From Flavobacteriaceae bacterium (GTDB lineage: Bacteria; Bacteroidota; Bacteroidia; Flavobacteriales; Flavobacteriaceae): DNA of 34,546 bases. The notes beneath the pieces are model-generated. The model had not been told where the DNA came from, did not search any database, and saw only the letters and a program-made list of their open reading frames with translations. How positions within the stretch are numbered: the first letter of the stretch is position 1; the number at the start of each line of letters is the position of its first letter. Made by a program: the position numbers and the translations under genes. Location: the NCBI GenBank assembly GCA_947379965.1, contig CANCPC010000020.1, forward strand, positions 1 through 34,546, written 5' to 3'. Below are positions 25,157-33,181 of this stretch, piece by piece.

Positions 25157-27239
25157 TTACTAAATCTTTAGATCTGTATAATTCGATTGCTTCAAAAAAT
25201 GCTGTTGCATCTTGAATATAACTTTTTGCAAAGGCTTCCGAAGGTTCGTTTTCATTAATTTGGTAAACCAATTCTTTGAAAGTCGATCTCAATCCGATTT
25301 TATTTGTCGCTGTAAATACCGTGTCGAATAAATCGATGATTCCTGCGTGATGATTTGTTTTTTGGTTTTCGGCAAGCAATAACGCTTTGGCACCATTTAC
25401 AAAACCTGCATAAGCAAGGTAAATGGCATCCGACCATTTTTTATCGTCGAAAGCTTCGGCTGCGAAAGTCATTTTGTCCTTGGCTTCTAATATCAATGTA
25501 GCCACTAAATCAATCACAACACCGGCACATTCGCCCACACCAATCGCTTTTACATAGTTATCGGCATTTCCCCAATCTACAAAATCAGCTTCGGTAAGGT
25601 TGGTAATATCCGAAAGTGGTTTCAACAATTCGAAGAAATAGTTTTCGCCTTTGGCATCGTAATAGTTCAAAAACGAGATTCCGTTGGCATTCGCTTCGAA
25701 ATCATTCAAAAGAAAACGTAACGCTTCTGGACCACGACGACTAGGGATTTTGATTACTTTATCAGCAAATCGACCTTCACCATTTCCTAAATTTCCTCCA
25801 CCCAATAACACTTGAAGTGCTGGCGCCACTAATTTTCCTGAATTGATAGACATTCCTTGAAAACCAATTTCCGCCATATTGTGTTGTCCACAAGCATTCA
25901 TACAACCACTAATTTTGATCGTGATTCCATGATTATTATTGTATTGTGGATATTCTGTAGCCAAAACTCTTTCTAGTTCCGTAGCAATTCCGGTGCTGCT
26001 CGCAATACCAAGATTACAAGTATCCGTTCCAGGACAAGCGGTAATATCCGCAGTCGAATTATATCCTAAAGCCACAAAATTTAATTTAGCTAATTCTTGG
26101 TAGAAAAAAGCTAAATCTTCTTCTTTGATATGACGTATAAGAATGTCTTGTCTCAATGTAAAACGCAATTCATCTGCTGCGTAATTTTTGATTAAATCAG
26201 CCAATAATCTCGCTTTATCCGTATAGAAATCACCCAAAGCGACTTTTACACCAATGGCTACATATCCGGCTTGTTTTTGTTGAATTACATTCGATTTTTT
26301 CCAAGCTTCGAAAGCGGCAACATCTTCGATTACTACTTTTGGCGCTGCCAATAAAGGCGCTGGAATTGGAGCATCAAAATCAGTTGTGTCGATTTCTACT
26401 GTTTGGTAAGACAACGCTTTTTTCTCTTCTTCGACCAATCGCAAAAATTCGTCTCTTCCTATTTCTTTGATTAAGAATTTCAAACGTGCTTTCAAACGTT
26501 TATTTCTTTCACCAAAACGGTCGAAGATTCTTAAAACCCCTTCGGTTGTTGGGATAATTTGGTTTACTGGAATAAATTCTGATAATAATTCAGCGTGATG
26601 GGGTTGAGAACCTAATCCACCACCAATCATTACTTTAAATCCTCTTTCACCATTTACAATTTTTGGAATAAATCCTAAATCATGTAAATAACTCAAAGCT
26701 GTATCTTCATCTGAAGACGAAAATGACATTTTAAATTTACGTCCCATTTCCTGACAAACTGGATTTCTCAAGAAAAATTGGAACAAAGCATACGCATAAG
26801 GCGAAACGTCAAAAGGTTCGTCAGTATCAATTCCTGCTGTTTCGCTAGCTGTAATATTACGTACTACGTTACCGCAAGCTTCACGAAGTGTGATGTCGCT
26901 TTTTTCTAATTCGGCCCAAAGTTGTGGAGTTCTGTCTAAACTTACATAGTGAATTTGGATATCCTGACGCGTTGTAATGTGCAAACGTCCGGTTGAATAT
27001 TCATCCGAAACTTTAGAAACACGTAACAATTGCTCGCTAGTCACTTTACCAAAAGGTAATTTGATACGAATCATTTGCACGCCTTCTTGACGCTGGCCAT
27101 ATACGCCACGCGCTAAACGAAGACTGCGAAAACGCTCGTCGTCAATTTTTCCTTCTTTGAATAAGAATATTTTTCTTTCTAAATCGATGATGTCTTTTTG
27201 GACAATCGGATTCTCTATTTCTGTTCTAAAACTTTCCAT
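25149..27239 (-). CDS. siroheme-dependent sulfite (nitrite/sulfite) reductase with C-terminal HEPN-like domain
   Basis: 696 aa. Residues about 20-550 are the duplicated ferredoxin-type nitrite/sulfite reductase fold. The four cysteines for the 4Fe-4S/siroheme centre are Cys402 and Cys408 (CPGTDTC) and Cys446 and Cys450 (CMNAC). Between cysN and siroheme genes, its role is reduction of sulfite to sulfide. No CysJ flavoprotein is present, so ferredoxin is the likely donor. The C-terminal 130 residues or so are extra: a helical segment (FDDKKWSDAIYLAYAGFVNGAKALLL, then NHHAGIIDLFDTVF) that resembles HEPN domains, whose purpose here is unknown. Confidence 0.9.
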   Translation of the reverse strand: MESFRTEIENPIVQKDIIDLERKIFLFKEGKIDDERFRSLRLARGVYGQRQEGVQMIRIKLPFGKVTSEQLLRVSKVSDEYSTGRLHITTRQDIQIHYVSLDRTPQLWAELEKSDITLREACGNVVRNITASETAGIDTDEPFDVSPYAYALFQFFLRNPVCQEMGRKFKMSFSSSDEDTALSYLHDLGFIPKIVNGERGFKVMIGGGLGSQPHHAELLSEFIPVNQIIPTTEGVLRIFDRFGERNKRLKARLKFLIKEIGRDEFLRLVEEEKKALSYQTVEIDTTDFDAPIPAPLLAAPKVVIEDVAAFEAWKKSNVIQQKQAGYVAIGVKVALGDFYTDKARLLADLIKNYAADELRFTLRQDILIRHIKEEDLAFFYQELAKLNFVALGYNSTADITACPGTDTCNLGIASSTGIATELERVLATEYPQYNNNHGITIKISGCMNACGQHNMAEIGFQGMSINSGKLVAPALQVLLGGGNLGNGEGRFADKVIKIPSRRGPEALRFLLNDFEANANGISFLNYYDAKGENYFFELLKPLSDITNLTEADFVDWGNADNYVKAIGVGECAGVVIDLVATLILEAKDKMTFAAEAFDDKKWSDAIYLAYAGFVNGAKALLLAENQKTNHHAGIIDLFDTVFTATNKIGLRSTFKELVYQINENEPSEAFAKSYIQDATAFFEAIELYRSKDLVNE

Positions 27240-27255
27240 CTAAACTATTTTTTTT

Positions 27256-27297
27256 CCTCCCCCCAGCCCCCTCCGAAGGAGGGGGAGTTGAGTCTGG
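27256..27297. repeat. C-rich hairpin repeat, start-side arm, before sulfite reductase
   Basis: CCTCCCCCCAGCCCCCTCC-GAAGGAGGGGGAG type hairpin 16 bp from the sulfite reductase ATG; its stop-side partner is at 27384-27421. Confidence 0.8.
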
Positions 27298-27383
27298 CAT
27301 GTTTTTATATATTAATTCTCTTTATTCTTTTGCTTTGCTTTGTTTGTCTATTCCAAAATTCAAAACCAACACTAATCGGTAAT

Positions 27384-27421
27384 GTCTCCCTCCCCTTCGG
27401 GGAGGGATGGGGTGGGGATTA
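27384..27421. repeat. C-rich hairpin repeat, stop-side arm, on the cysN end
   Basis: CTCCCTCCCCTTCGGGGAGGGATGGGGTGGGGATTA: hairpin CCCTCCCC/GGGGAGGG adjoining the cysN TAA. It is a variant of the stop-side arms at pheA, OsmC and thrA. Confidence 0.8.
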
Positions 27422-28666
27422 TTATCGTATAAATCCAACTCCAGCAGTTGTGTTTGTTGAAGCATCAATTAAAATAAAAGCTCCATTTGATTTGTTGTCA
27501 TTATAGGCATCAAAATAAATGGCTTTACTCAATTTGATATTTACTTCGCCAATTTCGTTTATGGCTAATTGAGATGCTTCTTTTGTTCCTGAGAAATCAG
27601 TTGCAATTATATTTTTCACACTATCAATTTTAGCCAAAACTCGGTTCGTGTTGTGTTGCACGAAATATTTTGCTCCTGGAACTAGTTTTTTACTGTCCAT
27701 CCAGCAAACTGTTGTATTAATGTCTTTTTCAACTTTAGGAAGCTCGCTCGATTTTACAATCATATCGCCTCTTGTCACATTGATGTCATTTTCTAATTCG
27801 ATTGTGATCGAAGAACCCACAGAAGCTTCATCAAATTGTTGATCGAAAAAGTTAATCTTTGTTACTACAGATTCCGTCAAAGATGGAAGAACAGTAACTG
27901 CATCACCCACTTTAATATTGTTTCCATATAATTTTCCTGCATATCCTCTAAAATCGTGATATTGCTCTGTTTTCGGACGAATCACTGTTTGAACAGGGAA
28001 ACGTGCTTTTCCTTTTTCATAAACATCTGCAGGCTCTAAAGCTTCAAGATGTTGCAAGATGGTTTGTCCGGTGTACCAAGGCATTCCGCCTAATGATTCC
28101 ACTACGTTATCTCCTGTCAAAGCGCTCAACGGAATATAACTTACGTTTTGTTCTTTGAACGTGCTTTTTGCATTCAATGCTTGAAAATCAGCTTTGATTT
28201 TGTTGTAAACTTCTTCCGAATAATCAACTAAATCCATTTTGTTTACGGCAACAATCACTTCTTTAACACGCAATAAATTATTGATGAAAAAGTGACGATA
28301 GGTTTGCTCAATAACTCCTTTACGAGCATCAATCAAAATGATCGAAACTTGTGAAGTCGAAGCTCCTGTAACCATGTTACGTGTATATTCTACGTGACCT
28401 GGAGTATCGGCAATGATATAACTTTTCTTGGCGGTCGAAAAATAAATATGCGCTACGTCAATCGTAATTCCTTGTTCTCTTTCGGCAACTAAACCGTCTG
28501 TAGCCAAAGAAAAATCAAGATAATCATATCCTTTTTGCTTGCTGCTTTTTTCGATTGCTTCAAGCTTATCTACTGTTAATGATTGTGTATCGTATAATAA
28601 TCTTCCGATTAATGTGCTCTTTCCGTCATCTACACTTCCTGCTGTTGCTATTTTTAAAACTTCCAT
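27422..28666 (-). CDS. cysN: sulfate adenylyltransferase subunit 1 (GTPase)
   Basis: 414 aa. The EF-Tu-like GTPase subunit of ATP sulfurylase, which drives APS formation by CysD. G1 is GSVDDGKST (10-18), G3 DTPGH (87-91), G4 NKMD (142-145), followed by two beta-barrel domains. There is no C-terminal CysC (APS kinase) fusion, in keeping with an APS-reducing pathway. It is downstream of cysD, separated by a spacer bounded by inverted TTGATAG/GTTGATGG arms. Confidence 0.96.
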   Translation of the reverse strand: MEVLKIATAGSVDDGKSTLIGRLLYDTQSLTVDKLEAIEKSSKQKGYDYLDFSLATDGLVAEREQGITIDVAHIYFSTAKKSYIIADTPGHVEYTRNMVTGASTSQVSIILIDARKGVIEQTYRHFFINNLLRVKEVIVAVNKMDLVDYSEEVYNKIKADFQALNAKSTFKEQNVSYIPLSALTGDNVVESLGGMPWYTGQTILQHLEALEPADVYEKGKARFPVQTVIRPKTEQYHDFRGYAGKLYGNNIKVGDAVTVLPSLTESVVTKINFFDQQFDEASVGSSITIELENDINVTRGDMIVKSSELPKVEKDINTTVCWMDSKKLVPGAKYFVQHNTNRVLAKIDSVKNIIATDFSGTKEASQLAINEIGEVNIKLSKAIYFDAYNDNKSNGAFILIDASTNTTAGVGFIR

Positions 28667-28675
28667 TCTTTTTAT

Positions 28676-28833
28676 TTTAGTTGATGGTTGTTAGTTGATA
28701 GTTGTTGGAGTTAAACCGCTCCATTCAATCCATCACCTAACAACAATTAATTATTAGATTTAGTTGTTGAATTTTAAAGATGGTTATTGACTAAATCGAA
28801 ACTATCAACCAAAAACCATCAACTATCAACTAA
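28676..28833. repeat. paired TTGATAGTTGATGG-type arms in the cysD-cysN spacer
   Basis: Arm 28676-28706 near the cysN start and arm 28798-28833 overlapping the cysD TAG are near-complementary (AGTTGATGGTT / AACCATCAACT and AGTTGATAGTT / AACTATCAACT), the second arm having an extra 7-bp unit. Confidence 0.7.
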
Positions 28834-29729
28834 AAGTATCCTTGTTGTTTTCTTTTTTCCATTGCGGCTTCCGAACGTTTATCATCAATTCTGGCCCCTC
28901 TTTCAGAGATTGTTGATGATCTAATTTCGCCAACTACTTCTGCAATTGTAGCTGCATACGAATCAACCGCTGCGGTGCAACTCATATCTCCAACGGTTCT
29001 AAAACGAACGATTCTTTCTTCGACAACCTCATCTTCTTCTTGGTAAACAAAAGGAGAATGTGACCAAATCATACCGTCACGCAAGAAAACTTTACGTTTG
29101 TGTGAAAAGTAAATCGATGGAATTTCGATTTGCTCTTGCTCGATGTAACTCCAAACGTCTAATTCTGTCCAGTTCGAAATGGGGAAAACACGAACGTTTT
29201 GACCATTTTCGATTTTTCCATTCAATAAATCAAACAATTCTGGTCGTTGATTTTTTTCGTCCCATTGTCCAAAATCATCACGAACCGAGAAAATACGTTC
29301 TTTAGCTCTTGCTTTTTCTTCGTCACGACGCGCACCACCAATACAAGCATCAAATTTGAATTCTTCAATGGCATCCAAAAGCGTAGTTGTTTGCAAGCTA
29401 TTTCTACTAGAATATTTACCAGATTCTTCAACTACTTTTCCTGAATCGATAGCATCTTGTACATTACGAACAATTAATTCCAATCCTAATTCAGCAACTA
29501 ATCTATCTCTAAATTCGATTGTTTCAGGAAAATTGTGACCTGTATCTACGTGCAATAATGGAAAAGGAATTTTCGCAGGAAAGAAAGCTTTTTGTGCCAA
29601 TCTTACCAATGTAATCGAATCTTTTCCACCAGAGAAAAGCAAAACTGGTTTGTCGAATTGAGAAATAACTTCTCTAAAAATGTAAATCGCTTCGCTTTCA
29701 AGAGCGTTTGTTTTTAATAATGTACTCAT
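28830..29729 (-). CDS. cysD: sulfate adenylyltransferase subunit 2
   Basis: 299 aa. The catalytic ATP sulfurylase subunit making adenosine 5'-phosphosulfate (APS). The PP-loop SGGKDS is at 33-38; GGARRDEEKARAKERIFS and the C-terminal KRKQQGYF are family landmarks. It is second in the operon after cysH and followed by its partner cysN. Confidence 0.97.
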   Translation of the reverse strand: MSTLLKTNALESEAIYIFREVISQFDKPVLLFSGGKDSITLVRLAQKAFFPAKIPFPLLHVDTGHNFPETIEFRDRLVAELGLELIVRNVQDAIDSGKVVEESGKYSSRNSLQTTTLLDAIEEFKFDACIGGARRDEEKARAKERIFSVRDDFGQWDEKNQRPELFDLLNGKIENGQNVRVFPISNWTELDVWSYIEQEQIEIPSIYFSHKRKVFLRDGMIWSHSPFVYQEEDEVVEERIVRFRTVGDMSCTAAVDSYAATIAEVVGEIRSSTISERGARIDDKRSEAAMEKRKQQGYF

Positions 29730-29853
29730 GTTATGTTTTTTATTTCATCAACGGATTAAAATCCATTGCTACAAAATGATTCGTTCCTACGGAACTTGTT
29801 ATAATTATTCTTAATTTCCATTAAACGATTAAACAAATAACCGATTAAACTTT

Positions 29854-30555
29854 TTATTTCTGGTGCAACCCGCATTCTTTATGACTCGATTCCCACCACC
29901 ATCTTCCGGCTCTAATATCTTCGTCAGGCGTGATTGCTCGTGTACATGGCGCGCAACCAATACTTACAAAACCTTGTTTGTGCAAGGCATTTTGCGGCAC
30001 ATTATTGTCGTCAATATATTTTTGAACTTCCGCTAATGTCCATTTTAACAATGGATTGAATTTGATAATATCAAAATGAGCATCGTATTCAAAAAGTGCT
30101 AAATCATTTCTGTTTTCGGATTGTTCGGCTCTTAAACCGGTTATCCAAATTGAATTTCCTTTCAAAGCATTGGTTAACGGCGCTACTTTTCGAATGAAAC
30201 AACATTGTTTTCTGTTCTCCACCGATTCGTAAAAACTGTTTGGGCCTTTTTCCTGAAGCAATTGCACTATTGCCGTAGCTTCCGGAAAACAAACTTTGAT
30301 TTCTTTTTTATACTTTTTCAAGGTTTTATGAAAAACATCGTACGTTTCTTGAAATAATCTTCCTGTATCCAAAGTAAAAATGGTAATTGGCAAATCGTTT
30401 TTGGCGATTAAAGCCGTAATTACTTGATCTTCCTGACCGAAAGAAGTCGAAAAAACCACTTTATCTTTGTATTCAATAGCCAAAAAAGCCAAAGTTTCCT
30501 CGATAGAGAAATTAGCTGTTTTTTCTAATAACGTTTTTACTGCTGTTGCACTCAT
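29854..30555 (-). CDS. cysH: phosphoadenylyl/adenylyl-sulfate reductase, 4Fe-4S APS-reductase type
   Basis: 233 aa, first gene of the cys operon. It reduces activated sulfate to sulfite using thioredoxin. Besides the PP-loop-like FSTSFGQEDQ (35-44) and TLDTGRLFQETY, it has the extra cysteines CC (118-119) and CAPC (201-204) that bind a 4Fe-4S cluster in APS reductases, plus the catalytic Cys228 in KECGLH. That pattern predicts APS rather than PAPS as substrate, which fits the absence of cysC here. Start ATG at 30555, about 50 nt after the predicted promoter. Confidence 0.95.
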   Translation of the reverse strand: MSATAVKTLLEKTANFSIEETLAFLAIEYKDKVVFSTSFGQEDQVITALIAKNDLPITIFTLDTGRLFQETYDVFHKTLKKYKKEIKVCFPEATAIVQLLQEKGPNSFYESVENRKQCCFIRKVAPLTNALKGNSIWITGLRAEQSENRNDLALFEYDAHFDIIKFNPLLKWTLAEVQKYIDDNNVPQNALHKQGFVSIGCAPCTRAITPDEDIRAGRWWWESSHKECGLHQK

Positions 30556-30568
30556 TTTATTTTTATTA

Positions 30569-30597
30569 AATCTATTACCCTATCGGTTTGGTAGATT
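30569..30597 (-). promoter_or_regulatory. candidate operator at the cys operon start
   Basis: Outer palindrome AATCTA (30569-30574) / TAGATT (30592-30597), with TACC and GGTA half-sites inside on the minus strand. It lies at or just after the predicted start site, where a repressor would block transcription. The nearby Rrf2-type regulator is the natural candidate, but the link is inference and the dyad is imperfect. Confidence 0.35.
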
Positions 30598-30603
30598 AGT
30601 CCG

Positions 30604-30634
30604 CAAAAGTACTATTTTTTTTAGAAGTACAAAA
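30604..30634 (-). promoter_or_regulatory. cys operon promoter
   Basis: Minus strand TTTTG (30630-30634), 18-nt spacer, TACTTTTG (30604-30611): an exact match to the Bacteroidetes consensus, followed by the dyad and then cysH. Confidence 0.65.
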
Positions 30635-30681
30635 TTTATCGACTTGAATTTATATATTTTTTAATTCAAAAAAAACCTTAG

Positions 30682-30755
30682 TTTGTCATTTCGAAGAAGG
30701 AGAAATCGCATAACGAGAGCAACAAATGTGATTTCTCCTTCTTCGAAATGACAAA
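30682..30755. repeat. perfect 26-bp inverted repeat between the Rrf2 gene and cysH
   Basis: Arms 30682-30707 and 30730-30755 are perfectly complementary, with a 22-nt loop. The arm begins TTTGTCATTTCGAAGAAGG. It starts 15 nt past the Rrf2 gene stop codon and lies upstream of the cys promoter, so it could insulate the two. It resembles REP-like palindromes common in Bacteroidetes. Confidence 0.85.
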
Positions 30756-30770
30756 TAGAAATTTATATTG

Positions 30771-31181
30771 TTAAAATGCGATGTCCGCGAGAGAGTTGTT
30801 TTCTAAAATCATCAAAGTGTTGTCTCGCACTTCCATCATCAGCTTACGAACGGCACAAATAGATTCATCCGTGCAATCGTCGCATTTTTCATAAAAGTTA
30901 TGGCTGGCGCAAGGCAACAAGGCAATGGGTCCTTCGAGAATGCGATAGACATTTGCCATATTAATATCTTTGGGGTCTTTTATTAAATAATAGCCGCCGC
31001 CTTTTCCTTTTTTGGCACCCAAAAAACCAGAATGACGCAGCAACAACAAAATACTTTCGAGAAACTTAATCGAAATATGTTCTGCTTTTGCAATTTCGGC
31101 AATAGCAACAGGCGTTTGATCTTCTTGGCGCGCCAAAAAAGTCAAAGCTTTTATTCCGTATTTTGTTTTTTTTGAGAGCAT
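30771..31181 (-). CDS. Rrf2 family transcriptional regulator with Fe-S type cysteines
   Basis: 136 aa. An N-terminal winged helix (MLSKKTKYGIKALTFLARQ, then TPVAIAEIAKAEHISIKFLESILLLLRHSGFLGAKKGKGGGYYL) is typical of Rrf2 proteins such as IscR, NsrR and CymR. Cys91, Cys100, Cys103 and Cys109 could bind an Fe-S cluster as in IscR/NsrR; CymR itself lacks such cysteines. Its place directly upstream of the cys operon, on the same strand, suggests control of sulfur assimilation, perhaps sensing cysteine or Fe-S status. This is inference. Confidence 0.9.
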   Translation of the reverse strand: MLSKKTKYGIKALTFLARQEDQTPVAIAEIAKAEHISIKFLESILLLLRHSGFLGAKKGKGGGYYLIKDPKDINMANVYRILEGPIALLPCASHNFYEKCDDCTDESICAVRKLMMEVRDNTLMILENNSLADIAF

Positions 31182-31251
31182 GATTTATTTTTGATTGAAG
31201 ATTAACGATTGCTGATTTTTGATTTAAAAAACAAAGCGTGCATTAAAATAT

Positions 31252-31635
31252 TTACCATTTTCCGTAAAAATCAGTTATATCAAAATAAAACCTAATTGTT
31301 TCGTTTTTCGGAATAGTTTGAATATTGACTGAATCATATCTTTTACCTTTTTCCTCAAATGTAGATTGCACACCTGGTTTCCAATCTACAAATTTAACAC
31401 CATATTTTTTCGCTATAAAATCATATTCCGCAGCAACTCCATTTCGTTCATTTCCAGCTTCTTTAATTACAATTGCTTTTTCAATAGTTATTCCATCGCC
31501 TCCTGTATAAACTACTTTTGTTAAATCTGGTGGTTTATTCCAAAGTTCTCTTTCTTTTTGTGTTAAACCTACTTGCTGAGTTATGCAAGATGTTAGCAAA
31601 AAAAACATCAAAAATACGGGAATAAATCTTTTCAT
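31252..31635 (-). CDS. hypothetical lipoprotein
   Basis: 127 aa, family not recognised. The N-terminus MKRFIPVFLMFFLLTSC is a lipoprotein signal with lipobox L-T-S-C (Cys17), so the mature protein should be lipid-anchored outside the cytoplasm. The rest is soluble and mixed, with a VVYTGGDGITIEKAIVIKEAGNERNGVAAEYDFIAKKYG stretch. It lies between the Rrf2 gene and the metZ remnant and may be an unrelated single gene. Confidence 0.7.
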   Translation of the reverse strand: MKRFIPVFLMFFLLTSCITQQVGLTQKERELWNKPPDLTKVVYTGGDGITIEKAIVIKEAGNERNGVAAEYDFIAKKYGVKFVDWKPGVQSTFEEKGKRYDSVNIQTIPKNETIRFYFDITDFYGKW

Positions 31636-31674
31636 TTGTTTGAGTATTAATAGTTAAATATCAATATTTTGAAT

Positions 31675-31705
31675 GCTTTGTCAAAGTTTTAAACTTTGAC
31701 AAAGC
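31675..31705. repeat. 15-bp perfect palindrome with 1-nt centre
   Basis: GCTTTGTCAAAGTTT (31675-31689), T, AAACTTTGACAAAGC (31691-31705). It is just downstream of the metZ-like remnant stop codon, where a terminator for the lost gene would sit, and 40 bp before the lipoprotein ATG. Confidence 0.8.
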
Positions 31706-31714
31706 TATAAATTT

Positions 31715-31807
31715 CTATGATAACGCCTGTTCCAAATCAGCGATTACATCATTAACGGTTTCTAAACCTACCGAGACCCTTACTAAATCCGGTGATTCCA
31801 ACGACAT
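31715..31807 (-). pseudogene. C-terminal remnant of a second MetZ/MetB-family gene
   Basis: Reads MSLESPDLVRVSVGLETVND then VIADLEQALS and a TAG stop: 30 codons almost identical to the end of the neighbouring metZ (SITDGLVRVSVGLETVNDVI...). Over the last 23 codons the DNA agrees at about 63 of 69 positions, and the differences are silent. Upstream of codon 7 it diverges to S-P-D, a common variant in this enzyme family, and homology stops at the ATG, next to a CCCACGGTTT/AAACCGCGGG palindrome (31810-31829). It is either the tail of a lost tandem paralog or a partial duplicate. Confidence 0.75.
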
Positions 31808-31809
31808 AA

Positions 31810-31829
31810 CCCACGGTTTAAACCGCGGG
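31810..31829. repeat. palindrome at the break point of the metZ remnant
   Basis: CCCACGGTTT directly followed by AAACCGCGGG, complementary except for one G-T pair. GC-rich against its surroundings, it marks where homology of the remnant to metZ ends. Confidence 0.6.
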
Positions 31830-31911
31830 CTATTGGGTATATAACGCTATTGAATATCGTTCTTCAATTAGAAATCTGCAATCTAAAATAGTTAATCATC
31901 AATCTAAAATC

Positions 31912-33084
31912 TTATGACAACGCCTGTTCCAAATCAGCAATTACATCATTAACGGTTTCTAAACCTACAGAAACTCTTACCAAACCATCGGTGATACTTA
32001 CTGCCAAACGTTCTTCAACAGATAATTTACTATGTGTTGTAGAGGCTGGATGCGTAACAATCGTTCTAGTATCTCCTAAATTAGGTGACAACGAACATAA
32101 TTTTATTTTATCTAAGAAAGCTCTTCCTGCTTCAAGACCGCCTTTGATTTCGAAAGCAACAATATTTCCACCTAATTTCATTTGCTTTTTAGCAATTGCA
32201 TATTGTGGATGCGATTTCAAGAACGGATATTTTACCTTATTTACGTTAGGATGTTGCTCTAAAAACTCGGCTACTTTCATTGCATTTTCGCAATGTCTGT
32301 CTAAACGAATGGCCAAAGTTTCTAAACTTTTCGACAATACCCACGCATTAAACGGTGATAAAGAAGGACCTGTCAATCGAGAAAATAAATATATTTTTTG
32401 AATTAATTCGGCCTCACCAACCGTTATTCCGCCAAGAACTCTACCTTGACCGTCCATTAATTTTGTAGCTGAATGTATTACCAAATGCGCTCCCCATTTT
32501 ATAGGTTGTTGCAAATAAGGCGTTGCAAAGCAGTTGTCGATGATCAAAATCAGATTGTGTTTTTTGGCAATAGCCCCAAGCAATTCCAAATCAATAATAT
32601 CTATTGCTGGATTCGTTGGCGATTCGGCAAAAAGAATTTTAGTGTTGGGTTTAATACAACTTTCAATAGTTTCAGGTTTGTTAATATCGAAATAGGTAGT
32701 TTCAATTCCCCATTTTGGAAAATAATTCACAAACAAAGAATGCGTTGCGCCAAATACACTTCCAGCTGACACAATATGATCGCCAGAATTTAACAAAGCC
32801 GCCAAGGTAGAATAAACCGCAGCCATTCCGGATGCAAATGCAAAACCAGACTCCGCGCCTTCCATTTGGCAAACTTTCCCGATAAACTCGTTGGTATTTG
32901 GATTGCTGTAACGGGAATAAATATTTCTTTCCTTCTCATCGGCAAATGAAGCACGCATATCTTCGGCGTCTTCAAATACAAAACTAGAAGTTAAGAACAA
33001 AGGCACGGAATGTTCTAAATATTGTGTGCGTTCTAATTGATTGCGGATGGCATTGGTTTCAAAACCAAATTCTTGATCGTTCAT
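31912..33084 (-). CDS. metZ: O-succinyl/O-acetyl-homoserine sulfhydrylase (Cys/Met metabolism PLP enzyme)
   Basis: 390 aa, fold type I trans-sulfuration enzyme. The PLP lysine is Lys208 in IHSATKLMDGQGRVLGG; the DGQGR form is typical of MetZ-type sulfhydrylases rather than cystathionine gamma-synthase. YSRYSNPN (56-63) and SGMAAVYSTL contact PLP. It would combine acyl-homoserine with the sulfide made by the cys operon to give homocysteine, the MetH substrate. It is the last gene after thrA, DUF2007 and OsmC genes on the same strand. The acyl donor (acetyl or succinyl) cannot be told here. Confidence 0.88.
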   Translation of the reverse strand: MNDQEFGFETNAIRNQLERTQYLEHSVPLFLTSSFVFEDAEDMRASFADEKERNIYSRYSNPNTNEFIGKVCQMEGAESGFAFASGMAAVYSTLAALLNSGDHIVSAGSVFGATHSLFVNYFPKWGIETTYFDINKPETIESCIKPNTKILFAESPTNPAIDIIDLELLGAIAKKHNLILIIDNCFATPYLQQPIKWGAHLVIHSATKLMDGQGRVLGGITVGEAELIQKIYLFSRLTGPSLSPFNAWVLSKSLETLAIRLDRHCENAMKVAEFLEQHPNVNKVKYPFLKSHPQYAIAKKQMKLGGNIVAFEIKGGLEAGRAFLDKIKLCSLSPNLGDTRTIVTHPASTTHSKLSVEERLAVSITDGLVRVSVGLETVNDVIADLEQALS

Positions 33085-33097
33085 TTTTGTGTTTTTT

Positions 33098-33140
33098 CCT
33101 CTCCCCGACCCTCTCCAAAGGAGAGGGAGCCGAGACTTGA
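33098..33140. repeat. C-rich hairpin repeat, start-side arm, before metZ
   Basis: CCTCTCCCCGACC then CTCTCC/GGAGAG stem then GGAGCCGAGACTTG, 13 bp from the metZ ATG; it leaves a GGGGAGAGG tract before the start on the coding strand. Confidence 0.8.
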
Positions 33141-33181
33141 GAGTTGTTATAGTGTTAATTATTTAAGCAAAAATAATATAT

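Noticed and set aside
28676-28833. Transposon terminal inverted repeats in the cysD-cysN spacer
   Set aside because: The interval is only about 90 bp with no coding content, and the same layout recurs with unrelated motifs elsewhere, so a single mobile element does not explain it.
31636-31911. Insertion sequence between metZ and the lipoprotein gene
   Set aside because: There is no transposase frame or matching terminal repeat pair, only a gene remnant and short palindromes.
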